Notes under the pieces: model-generated | Databases searched by the model: none | Told to the model about the DNA's origin: nothing | What the model saw: the letters and a program-made list of their open reading frames with translations, nothing else | From: Bacteroidota bacterium | Lineage (GTDB): Bacteria; Bacteroidota; Bacteroidia; Flavobacteriales; Flavobacteriaceae | DNA length: 9,441 bases | Direction: 5' to 3' | NCBI GenBank assembly: GCA_021793135.1 | Contig: JAJYTI010000078.1 | Location: 1-9,441 of the forward strand | Shown: piece after piece, positions 1 to 6,744 of the stretch | Layout of the letters: each line of letters starts with the position of its first letter | How positions within the stretch are numbered: the stretch's first letter is position 1 | Program-made: the position numbers and the translations under genes

Positions 1-1
1 A

Positions 2-958
2 AAAGATGCCGATGTAGTTACTATAGAAATTGAAAATGTTAATATAGAGGCTTTAGAAACATTAGAAAAAGAAGGTAAAAAAGTATATCCAAGCCCAAAA
101 ACTCTTCGAAATATTCAAGATAAAGGTATTCAAAAACAATTCTACGCTAAACACAACATCCCTACTTCAGATTTTAAAGTTTTCGAAAATAAATCTGATG
201 CTATCGATGCTGTTAAAAATGGAGAGATAACCCTACCTATCGTATGGAAAAGTAGAACAGGTGGTTATGATGGACGTGGTGTACAAGTGGTACGAGACAT
301 GAAAACCTTAAATGAGTTGCCCGATGTTCCATGTATCTTAGAAGATTTAATTCCTTTTGAAACAGAATTAGCCGTAACCGTGGCTAGAAATGCAAATGGA
401 GATATAAAAGTATATCCAGTAGTAGAAATGGAGTTTCATCCTATAGCCAATCAGGTAGAATATGTACTTTGCCCAGCTAGAATCGATGACACTTTAGCTA
501 AAAGAGCACAAGAAGTAGCAGAAAAGACATCTAAAGCTATGGAACATGTAGGTTTATTAGCAGTAGAACTTTTTGCTACAAAGGAAGGAGAAATATTAGT
601 AAATGAAGTAGCGCCTAGACCACATAATAGTGGACATTATTCTATAGAAGGAAGCTACACCAACCAATTTGAACAACATTTAAGAGCTGTTCTAAACTTG
701 CCATTAGGAGCAACAGAAAGTATCATTCCTGCTATTATGGTTAATCTTTCTGGCGAAGAGGGTTATACAGGTCCAGTAGTATATGAAAATATTGAAAAAA
801 TTCTTTCTATTCCAGGAGTTACTCCACATATATATGGAAAAAAAGAAACTCGTCCTTATAGAAAAATGGGACATATAACTATTGTAAACGAAAAAATGGA
901 TAAGGCTCGTGAAATTGCCGAGCAGGTTAATAAAACCATCCGCGTTTTAAGCAAATAA
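2..958 (+). CDS. purK: 5-(carboxyamino)imidazole ribonucleotide synthase PurK, 5'-truncated by the window edge
   Basis: The enzyme makes N5-CAIR from AIR, bicarbonate and ATP in cytosolic de novo purine synthesis and hands it to PurE. The frame is open from base 2 with no start, so 318 C-terminal residues are visible; with a usual family length of about 355-390, some 40-70 N-terminal residues (including the GxGQLGRM nucleotide-fold motif) lie outside. Visible residues show ATP-grasp signatures: TGGYDGRG at residues 86-93 (about base 257-280), the ELAVTVAR strand, VGLLAVELF, and the metal/ATP-binding NEVAPRPHNSGH at residues 201-212, followed by QFEQHLRA and the C-terminal RKMGH motif. The ATG at 287 is internal (a Met just after the glycine loop) and is not the start. 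Stop TAA at 956-958. It is the first visible gene of a purK-purE-peptidase unit; the promoter is upstream of the window. Identity is very secure. Confidence 0.96.
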   Translation, partial: KDADVVTIEIENVNIEALETLEKEGKKVYPSPKTLRNIQDKGIQKQFYAKHNIPTSDFKVFENKSDAIDAVKNGEITLPIVWKSRTGGYDGRGVQVVRDMKTLNELPDVPCILEDLIPFETELAVTVARNANGDIKVYPVVEMEFHPIANQVEYVLCPARIDDTLAKRAQEVAEKTSKAMEHVGLLAVELFATKEGEILVNEVAPRPHNSGHYSIEGSYTNQFEQHLRAVLNLPLGATESIIPAIMVNLSGEEGYTGPVVYENIEKILSIPGVTPHIYGKKETRPYRKMGHITIVNEKMDKAREIAEQVNKTIRVLSK

Positions 959-974
959 CAAAACAACACAACAA

Positions 975-1451
975 ATGAAAGTAGGAATAATTATGGGTAG
1001 CACTAGCGACTTGCCAATAATGCAAGAAGCTAAAGAAATATTGGAAGAATTTGGAATCGAATACGAATTAGATATTGTATCGGCTCACCGAACTCCAGAC
1101 AAGCTATTTGAATATGCCAGCAATGCACATAAACGAGGGATAAATGTAATTATAGCAGGAGCTGGAGGTGCAGCTCACCTACCTGGCATGGTTGCTTCTT
1201 TATCGCCTTTACCAGTAATTGGAGTTCCTGTAAAATCTAGAAACTCTATAGACGGATGGGACTCTGTGCTTTCCATTCTACAAATGCCTGGAGGTGTACC
1301 GGTAGCAACTGTGGCTCTTGATGGAGCAAAGAATGCAGGAATATTAGCTGCACAAATTCTAGCTGCAACCAATACGGATCTGTTAGATAAAATTATTGCT
1401 TACAAAAACCAACTAAAAGAAAAGGTAATTGCTGGCGCAAAATCTTTATAA
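975..1451 (+). CDS. purE: N5-carboxyaminoimidazole ribonucleotide mutase PurE (class I)
   Basis: PurE converts N5-CAIR to CAIR, the step after PurK. The 158-residue length fits the small bacterial class I enzyme. Motifs seen: GSTSDLP at residues 8-14 (phosphate/substrate loop), SAHRTP at 36-41 whose His38 corresponds to the catalytic His45 of E. coli PurE, the glycine-rich AGAGGAAHLPGM core, GVPV, and QMPGGVPVAT, where E. coli has QMPRGIPVGT. A PurK partner next door and the class I motifs argue for the bacterial mutase rather than the animal-type AIR carboxylase. The start lies 16 bases after the purK stop; the leader is A/C-rich with no Shine-Dalgarno sequence, as is usual in Bacteroidota. 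It is co-transcribed with purK on spacing. No key residue appears to be missing. Confidence 0.97.
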   Translation: MKVGIIMGSTSDLPIMQEAKEILEEFGIEYELDIVSAHRTPDKLFEYASNAHKRGINVIIAGAGGAAHLPGMVASLSPLPVIGVPVKSRNSIDGWDSVLSILQMPGGVPVATVALDGAKNAGILAAQILAATNTDLLDKIIAYKNQLKEKVIAGAKSL

Positions 1452-1460
1452 ATCACACAA

Positions 1461-3482
1461 ATGAACAATCCTTTATTACAATATTTCGATTGGGCTCCCT
1501 TTTCCCAAATTAAAGAAGAACACTTTTTGCCTGCTATCAAAGAATTGATAGCACAAGCAAAGCAAGAAGTTCAGACTATTGCGACGAACACTGAACCAGC
1601 TAATTTTGAAAACACTATTGAAGCATTAGAGAATTCCGGAAAACAATTAGGTCGTGTAACTAGTATTTTCTTTAATCTAAACAGCGCAGAAACCAACGAT
1701 AATATTCAAGCTATCGCTCAAGAAGTATCGCCACTGCTTTCCGAATTTCAAAACGACATATTACTCAATACCGAATTATATGAGCGCGTAAAAACCGTAT
1801 ATGATAATCGTGAAAAATTAAATTTAAATCCAGAACAAAATAGATTACTAGAGAGCAATTATCTCTCATTTTCTAGGAATGGCGCTGGACTAAATGAAGA
1901 AGATAAAAAAACACTCCGCGAAATCGACTCTAAACTAGCCAAACTAAGCTTACAATTTGGTCAGAATGTCTTGGCAGAAACAAACGATTATCAACTTCAC
2001 TTAACTAATGAAAAAGATCTTGATGGTCTACCTGATAGCGCAAAAGAAGCTGCTGCCGATTTAGCACATGAAAAAGGTTTGGATGGATGGTTAATCACAT
2101 TAGATTTTCCAAGCTATATTGCTTTCATGACCTATGCTAAAAATCGAGAGCTACGTAAGAAGCTTGCACTAGCATATGGAGCTCGAAGTTATCAAAACAA
2201 CAAATATGATAACCAAGAAAATGTTTTAGATATTGTAAAACTACGTCATCAACGAGCAAACTTATTGGGATATAAAACGCATGCCGATTTTGTCTTAGAG
2301 CAAAGAATGGCTAAAAGCGCTAAAAACGTAAATGACTTTTTAGAAGACTTACGTGTAAAAGCTAAGCCAAGTGCAATTACCCAATTACAAGAGCTAGCAG
2401 ACTTTGCCAGAGAACTTGACGGAATAGAAACTTTCCAGAGTTGGGATACTGCTTATTATTCCGAAAAGTTGAAACAAAAGCTATACGCTATCGATGATGA
2501 AATTCTTCGTCCATATTTTCAATTAGACAAAGTATTAGAAGGTGTTTTTACAATTTCTAATAAACTTTTTGGATTGAATTTTGAAAAAAGAACCGATGTT
2601 GACACCTATCATCCAGATGTGACTGTTTGGCAAGTAACCAATGACAAAGGAGAAGATCAAGCTTTACTTTACACCGACTTCCATCCGCGTGCTGGAAAAC
2701 GCAATGGTGCTTGGATGACTTCTTACCGTAGTCAAGAAAAGAAAAATGGTGAAAATATAAGACCACACGTTTCTATCGTTTGCAACTTTAGTAAACCTAG
2801 TAAAAACAAACCTTCTTTATTGACTTTTAACGAAGTCACTACCCTATTCCACGAATTTGGACATGCATTACATGGTATGCTTGCCAACACTACCTATGCA
2901 AGTTTATCTGGAACCAGTGTGTATTGGGATTTTGTAGAGTTACCGAGTCAACTTTTAGAGAATTGGTGTTATGAAAAAGAAGCTTTATCACTATTTGCTA
3001 AGCATTACGAAACTGGCGAATTAATTCCTATGGAATATGTAGAGCGTATTCAAGAACTTTTAAAATTCATGGAAGGAGTTCAAACCATTCGTCAATTAAG
3101 CTTCGGAATTTTAGACATGAAGTGGCATGATAGTGATCCTAGTCATTTTACTAATGTAAAAGAAGTAGAAAAAGAAGCATTTGAATCGACTCGTTTATAC
3201 CCAGAAGTGAAGACAAGTTGTATGAGCACTGCATTTTCACATATTTTTCAAGGTGGTTATAGTGCTGGATATTACAGTTATAAATGGGCCGAAGTACTAG
3301 ATGCCGATGCATTTGCTTACTTTAAAGAAAATGGAATTTTCAATAAAAAAATCGCACAGAAATTTTACGAAAATGTACTCTCTCAAGGAGGTACAAAAGA
3401 TCCTATGGAGCTTTATAAAGCATTCCGAGGTCAAGAACCTAGTCCAGATGCTTTATTGAAACGAGCAGGATTATTAGAATAA
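1461..3482 (+). CDS. M3-family zinc oligopeptidase (peptidyl-dipeptidase Dcp / oligopeptidase A type)
   Basis: This is a 673-residue thermolysin-like metallopeptidase of family M3A, close in length to E. coli Dcp (about 680). The zinc motif is HEFGH at residues 464-468, with Glu465 as catalytic base; the third zinc ligand is Glu493 in VELPSQLLENW, 29 residues after the first His as in the family. The C-terminal substrate-binding segment has His594, then GGY (598-600), Tyr604, Tyr605 and Tyr607; the spacing between His and GGY matches E. coli Dcp rather than mammalian thimet oligopeptidase. The N-terminus (NPLLQYFDWAPFSQIKEEHF) is the usual M3 opening and has no signal peptide, so a cytosolic role in breaking down short peptides is inferred. 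Dipeptidyl-releasing versus endopeptidase specificity cannot be settled here. It starts 9 bases after purE and ends in tandem stops (TAATAA). The link to purine synthesis is positional only. Confidence 0.93.
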   Translation: MNNPLLQYFDWAPFSQIKEEHFLPAIKELIAQAKQEVQTIATNTEPANFENTIEALENSGKQLGRVTSIFFNLNSAETNDNIQAIAQEVSPLLSEFQNDILLNTELYERVKTVYDNREKLNLNPEQNRLLESNYLSFSRNGAGLNEEDKKTLREIDSKLAKLSLQFGQNVLAETNDYQLHLTNEKDLDGLPDSAKEAAADLAHEKGLDGWLITLDFPSYIAFMTYAKNRELRKKLALAYGARSYQNNKYDNQENVLDIVKLRHQRANLLGYKTHADFVLEQRMAKSAKNVNDFLEDLRVKAKPSAITQLQELADFARELDGIETFQSWDTAYYSEKLKQKLYAIDDEILRPYFQLDKVLEGVFTISNKLFGLNFEKRTDVDTYHPDVTVWQVTNDKGEDQALLYTDFHPRAGKRNGAWMTSYRSQEKKNGENIRPHVSIVCNFSKPSKNKPSLLTFNEVTTLFHEFGHALHGMLANTTYASLSGTSVYWDFVELPSQLLENWCYEKEALSLFAKHYETGELIPMEYVERIQELLKFMEGVQTIRQLSFGILDMKWHDSDPSHFTNVKEVEKEAFESTRLYPEVKTSCMSTAFSHIFQGGYSAGYYSYKWAEVLDADAFAYFKENGIFNKKIAQKFYENVLSQGGTKDPMELYKAFRGQEPSPDALLKRAGLLE

Positions 3483-3494
3483 TAAACTTAACAT

Positions 3495-3544
3495 AAAAAA
3501 ATCAGGCGTCTTAAATAAGCTTATTTAAGACGCCTGATTTTTTT
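3495..3544. terminator. Perfect palindromic bidirectional terminator between convergent genes
   Basis: Bases 3495-3519 and 3520-3544 are exact reverse complements (25 bp per arm). The arms start with an A run (3495-3501) and end in a T run (3538-3545), around a G+C-containing core ATCAGGCGTC / GACGCCTGAT, with an A+T-rich apex. Read from either strand this gives a hairpin followed by a U tract, so it should terminate both the purine/peptidase unit (+) and the porin gene (-). The porin stop codon (3544-3546 on the minus strand) lies inside the outer T tract, so the terminator begins with no spacer. Confidence 0.92.
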
Positions 3545-5430
3545 TATTGGAAGAAGTTCCAAACTAAACCAAACCGCAGCATTGCATCTCGATATGGGTA
3601 ATCTGGAGCTGAAAAATGTTTATTTCGATTATTAAGTAGACTATTCACATGCTCATAAATCACAAAGATTCTTGTTTGTCTTACTTTAGCATTGAAGAAA
3701 ATATCTACTAGCGGGAATTCTCCATATTGTGCGTCTCTCTGCACATAAAAATCTCCTAACACAGGATCATATGCATTCATATAATATTTAGTAAAATACT
3801 TAGCACTTATTCCTGTTTGCATAAACAATGCACGGCTAAACCAATGATCTTGATAATACACCGAACCTCTCGTTAAAATCTTCGGTACCGATAAATATCT
3901 ACTTCCACTAAATACATCTTGATACACTACAGTAGCTTCAGCACCAAATTTTCCAAAAGATACTTCCTTCTGTGCATTTACTTTTAAATAATCTACTCTT
4001 TGATCTCCTTGAAACGGTGTTGGAGTATTAGCATTTTCATCTATTGTAAAGTAACTATAGTTATCCATTCCTGTATAAGTTGCACCAAGATTCAACCACC
4101 TATCAGATAGAATATTAAAACTAGCTATTTGCTTACGTTCATTTTTAAAATTTGGTTGCCAATTATAATTAACATAATCGCTTTGATACAATAAGAAACC
4201 ATAATCAGGAGATGTACTTTGAATACTAGCTTTTGCCTCTAAGGTTAAATCTTTAATAATAGGCACCTGCAATAGACCATAGAGATATGTTCCGTCATAC
4301 TCGCCTCCGATTTGTCTACCAGCACCTGCCTCAAGTCGCATATTTCTATACTGATTAGTGTACTTCCCTCCTGCTTCTACAGCATTCCCTTTAAGTCGAT
4401 TTGTTATGGTTCCATGATCTAAATATAATATAGAATTGTAACCATAATTATAATTGGTATAGGTAATATATCCGTGAATATCACCCAAGTATTTACGGCC
4501 TAAATCGATATAAGCTTTAGCTTGAGATTCTGCTAAAGATGTTTTCTTATCAAGTTTTGTAAATTTATAAGAGTCTCCATAATTAGTATAAGCTCTATCT
4601 TGTCTATAGGAATATGACTTCTTTTCATGTTGAAGTTCTGCACCAAGACTTATTTTCGATTTGGATACATCTGTATATAATAAATCATAAGTCTGATCTA
4701 CATAAATCCTATTTCCATAAAGTGCATTTTCGGCATCTTCAAAATTCACATCCAATCTTCCACGATCTCTAAACTGCGATTCATTTTCTATAAACAATGG
4801 AATAGAAGACTCCTTAAGCCCACCATTCTGCTCATTAGTAAGACCTTGTGAAGCGAAGTGTGCCCGTAATCTATATCTAGAATTTGGACTTTGATAATTA
4901 GTAGTGAATACAAAGTTTCCTGTACTAGTAAGTATATGCTGATAATGTCCTAATGAACGAACTCCTTGATAGGCAATAGACATATTGAAATTCTCATTCG
5001 TATTTATGGTAAAAAAAGCATCCATTTGTTGGCCCTGATTAAAGGCTGTTTTAAAATACAAATCAGACAAAGGCGTAGGAACTTGATAATACTTTATATC
5101 TTCGGTTTCTTTATAACTATAATGTTGTCCTTGCGCTACAAATTGTGGACGTAAACGTATAGATTGAAAATCATAAGCTAGTTTATTATAAGTTTGTCCA
5201 ACATTAGAAAAAGGTAATAATTCTAAGTTGTCTTTTCTAAGATAATTAAATCGATACATTTTATGGATACTCAAAGTAGTATCCAAATAAGTAGTATCTC
5301 TATCCATAGAAATATATTTATATAACTCTATCGGTGGTTTTTCTACCAATGGAGCTTCCTCTTCTTCTTGAGCACTAACATTATATACTGCTCCAAAAAT
5401 CAATAGTAAGAAGTACAGAATTCTTTTCAT
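3544..5430 (-). CDS. Putative outer-membrane porin (Bacteroidota Porin_10-type family)
   Basis: This 628-residue protein has a Sec signal peptide (MKR, then hydrophobic ILYFLLLIFGAVY, likely cleaved after VSA at residue 20), followed by an acidic QEEEEA stretch. The rest is rich in Tyr, Asn and alternating polar/aromatic residues with no transmembrane helix, as expected of a large beta-barrel. Segments such as YKYISMDRDTTYLDTTLSI, FNYLRKDNLELLPFSNVGQT and VPTPLSDLYFKT are ones I recognise from Flavobacteriia proteins annotated as putative porin (Pfam Porin_10, from memory). The C-terminus (MLRFGLVWNFFQ) is aromatic and resembles a final barrel strand that would serve as an assembly signal. 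There is no TonB box or plug domain, so it is unlikely to be a TonB-dependent receptor, and no Cys lipobox. The substrate is unknown. It is a single-gene unit with its own promoter. ATG at 5430 is chosen because it starts the signal peptide. Confidence 0.82.
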   Translation of the reverse strand: MKRILYFLLLIFGAVYNVSAQEEEEAPLVEKPPIELYKYISMDRDTTYLDTTLSIHKMYRFNYLRKDNLELLPFSNVGQTYNKLAYDFQSIRLRPQFVAQGQHYSYKETEDIKYYQVPTPLSDLYFKTAFNQGQQMDAFFTINTNENFNMSIAYQGVRSLGHYQHILTSTGNFVFTTNYQSPNSRYRLRAHFASQGLTNEQNGGLKESSIPLFIENESQFRDRGRLDVNFEDAENALYGNRIYVDQTYDLLYTDVSKSKISLGAELQHEKKSYSYRQDRAYTNYGDSYKFTKLDKKTSLAESQAKAYIDLGRKYLGDIHGYITYTNYNYGYNSILYLDHGTITNRLKGNAVEAGGKYTNQYRNMRLEAGAGRQIGGEYDGTYLYGLLQVPIIKDLTLEAKASIQSTSPDYGFLLYQSDYVNYNWQPNFKNERKQIASFNILSDRWLNLGATYTGMDNYSYFTIDENANTPTPFQGDQRVDYLKVNAQKEVSFGKFGAEATVVYQDVFSGSRYLSVPKILTRGSVYYQDHWFSRALFMQTGISAKYFTKYYMNAYDPVLGDFYVQRDAQYGEFPLVDIFFNAKVRQTRIFVIYEHVNSLLNNRNKHFSAPDYPYRDAMLRFGLVWNFFQ

Positions 5431-5473
5431 GTAACTACAAATTCTATTTTTTATTTCCCAATAATAAGGTACG

Positions 5474-5481
5474 CAAAGGTA
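5474..5481 (-). promoter_or_regulatory. Predicted -7 element for the porin gene
   Basis: On the minus strand this reads TACCTTTG, an exact match to the Bacteroidota -7 consensus TAnnTTTG. It would place the transcription start about 35 bases upstream of the porin ATG (5430), a typical leader. No clear TTG sits at the right distance upstream, so the -33 element is degenerate or absent, which lowers confidence. Confidence 0.6.
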
Positions 5482-5565
5482 TATTTTTAATTAGACAGTT
5501 GTCCCACTAATCTAAATTTATGCAATAATATCCATCTAAAATGCATGGTCTAAATTAGAATTCCA

Positions 5566-5585
5566 TTTATATTTTAAAATATAAA
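5566..5585. repeat. 20-bp perfect A/T palindrome
   Basis: Bases 5566-5575 (TTTATATTTT) and 5576-5585 (AAAATATAAA) are exact reverse complements with no spacer; symmetry breaks at 5565/5586. It lies about 85 bp upstream of the porin -7 element and about 180 bp from the permease start. It could be a DNA-binding dyad or simply reflect A+T-rich composition. Confidence 0.55.
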
Positions 5586-5763
5586 GTAGGACAAGATAGA
5601 AATGAATTTTATAACGTATTGCTAATACTTAATCTTTGTTAAATAGGTGTATTCAAAGACATTAACTCAAAACCATATTACATTATAATATGTGTCACTT
5701 ATGCTACACATTATTAATATTTTTTATTAGACCTTTGACTACGTTTTAAAAATAAGAATATTT

Positions 5764-6561
5764 ATGGAAATTATAGGTTACATCGCTTCCATCACTATTG
5801 GTTTATCATTAGGTTTAATTGGTGGTGGCGGATCGATACTTACCGTTCCCGTATTGGTTTATTTTTTTGGAGTTTCTCCAGTGTTGGCCACAGCTTACTC
5901 TCTATTTATAGTTGGTTTATCAAGCTTAATAGGCGTAGTCCCTAAATACAAACAAGGTTTTATAAGCATACCTACGACTATAGTTTTTGGTATACCATCT
6001 ATTATTGCGGTATTTCTCACACGAAAGCACCTTGTTCCTGCCATACCAGAGCACATTGGAAATATAGGACATTTAGAAATCACAAAATCATTACTAATGA
6101 TGGTTTTATTTGCTATTCTTATGCTACTTGCTTCAATTTCTATGATTCGATCTAAAACAAATATAGAAGAGGAAGTTATGAATAAACAAGAATTCAACTA
6201 TCCTCTTATTTTAATTGAAGGAACATTAGTTGGTGTACTTACGGGATTTGTAGGTGCAGGTGGTGGCTTCTTAATTATTCCAGCTCTTGTTCTTCTTAGT
6301 AAGTTACCTATGAAAAAAGCCATAGGAACCTCATTATTGATTATTGCCTTAAAATCTTTAATTGGATTTCTTGGTGATTTATCGCAAGAAAGTCAAATTA
6401 TAGATTGGAACTTTCTTTTAATAATCACTTCTCTTGCAATACTTGGAATATTCATAGGTAATAAATTGTCGATAAAAGTAGATGGCGCTAAACTAAAAAA
6501 AGGTTTCGGTTGGTTTGTACTAGTTATGGGAGTCTATGTTTTATTTCGCGAATTGTTATAA
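5764..6561 (+). CDS. TauE/SafE-family membrane permease (putative sulfite/organosulfonate or anion exporter)
   Basis: This is a 265-residue inner-membrane protein with about eight hydrophobic helices (roughly residues 3-32, 43-60, 69-86, 108-128, 147-180, 186-203, 216-233 and 246-263). It shows the two-repeat architecture of the family: a glycine-rich motif GLIGGGGSILTVP near the N-terminus is echoed by GFVGAGGGFLIIPAL at the start of the second half. Each is followed by a helix pair containing an Ala/Thr-rich turn (ATAYSLF and AIGTSLL). Residues about 129-146 form a charged cytoplasm-like loop (KTNIEEEVMNKQEF). Family members move sulfite, sulfoacetate or related anions, but the substrate here cannot be inferred because no sulfur-metabolism gene is adjacent. 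An in-frame TAG at 5728 limits upstream extension, and ATG 5764 is the first start. It ends in tandem TAATAA. It is likely transcribed alone. Confidence 0.88.
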   Translation: MEIIGYIASITIGLSLGLIGGGGSILTVPVLVYFFGVSPVLATAYSLFIVGLSSLIGVVPKYKQGFISIPTTIVFGIPSIIAVFLTRKHLVPAIPEHIGNIGHLEITKSLLMMVLFAILMLLASISMIRSKTNIEEEVMNKQEFNYPLILIEGTLVGVLTGFVGAGGGFLIIPALVLLSKLPMKKAIGTSLLIIALKSLIGFLGDLSQESQIIDWNFLLIITSLAILGIFIGNKLSIKVDGAKLKKGFGWFVLVMGVYVLFRELL

Positions 6562-6671
6562 TAAAAATATTTTACTTCATATTCTGTATTTTAACAAGTA
6601 AAATTATGACGCTCTACACGTTTAGGATATTAAAAACCTCCTAAAAAAAGGCAATTTAATCTAGCTTAGTT

Positions 6672-6700
6672 TTGTATCCTACTGAAATGTCGTATTTTTG
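6672..6700 (+). promoter_or_regulatory. Bacteroidota-type promoter of the pdhA-pdhC operon
   Basis: TTG at 6672-6674 (-33 element), an 18-base spacer and TATTTTTG at 6693-6700 (exact TAnnTTTG -7 element) form a full consensus match. The predicted transcription start is near 6706-6708, giving a leader of roughly 38 bases before the pdhA ATG. This is the strongest promoter seen in the window. Confidence 0.85.
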
Positions 6701-6705
6701 TACTT

Positions 6706-6719
6706 ATGCAAAGTTGCAT
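6706..6719. promoter_or_regulatory. Dyad ATGCAA-AG-TTGCAT at the predicted pdhA transcription start
   Basis: Two perfect 6-bp half-sites separated by 2 bp start 5 bases after the -7 box, covering about +1 to +13. The two-base gap is too small for an RNA hairpin loop, so if functional it would act as a protein-binding operator on DNA. Location is suggestive; function is inference. Confidence 0.35.
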
Positions 6720-6744
6720 CGAAGAATTTATTATTGATTGATAG

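Larger units (their letters stand above)
5431..5763. other. Divergent, A+T-rich intergenic region between porin and TauE/SafE permease
   Basis: No credible gene is seen in these 333 bases. Contents: the porin -7 box (5474-5481, -); an imperfect inverted repeat with arms TTGTCCCACT at 5499-5508 and AGTAGGACAA at 5585-5594 (9 of 10 pairs); three TCTAAA copies at 5511, 5535 and 5549, the last within palindrome TCTAAATTAGA; a 20-bp perfect palindrome at 5566-5585; CATATTA-N5-TAATATG at 5674-5692; and TGTGT-N10-ACACA at 5691-5710. For the permease only a weak -7 candidate exists, GACCTTTG at 5730-5737 (first base off consensus), with no TTG at the proper spacing. The region is rich enough in symmetry to suggest regulation of the divergent pair, but no regulator can be named. 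Confidence 0.6.

Noticed and set aside
287..958. A stand-alone 223-residue protein starting at ATG 287
   Set aside because: The same frame is open to base 2 and the upstream residues (EIENVN, TGGYDGRG) are PurK sequence, so 287 is an internal methionine.
5631..5638. AATCTTTG as the -7 element of the permease
   Set aside because: The first base is off consensus, the nearest upstream TTG is only 9 bases away, and the leader would be over 110 bases long.
5895..6197. Minus-strand open frame of 100 codons opposite the permease
   Set aside because: It overlaps conserved transmembrane coding sequence and has no family resemblance.
6569..6604. Inverted repeat ATTTTACTT / AAGTAAAAT after the permease as a terminator
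   Set aside because: Arms are 9 bp with only one G-C pair, the loop is 18 bases, and no T tract follows; it would be too unstable to terminate reliably.
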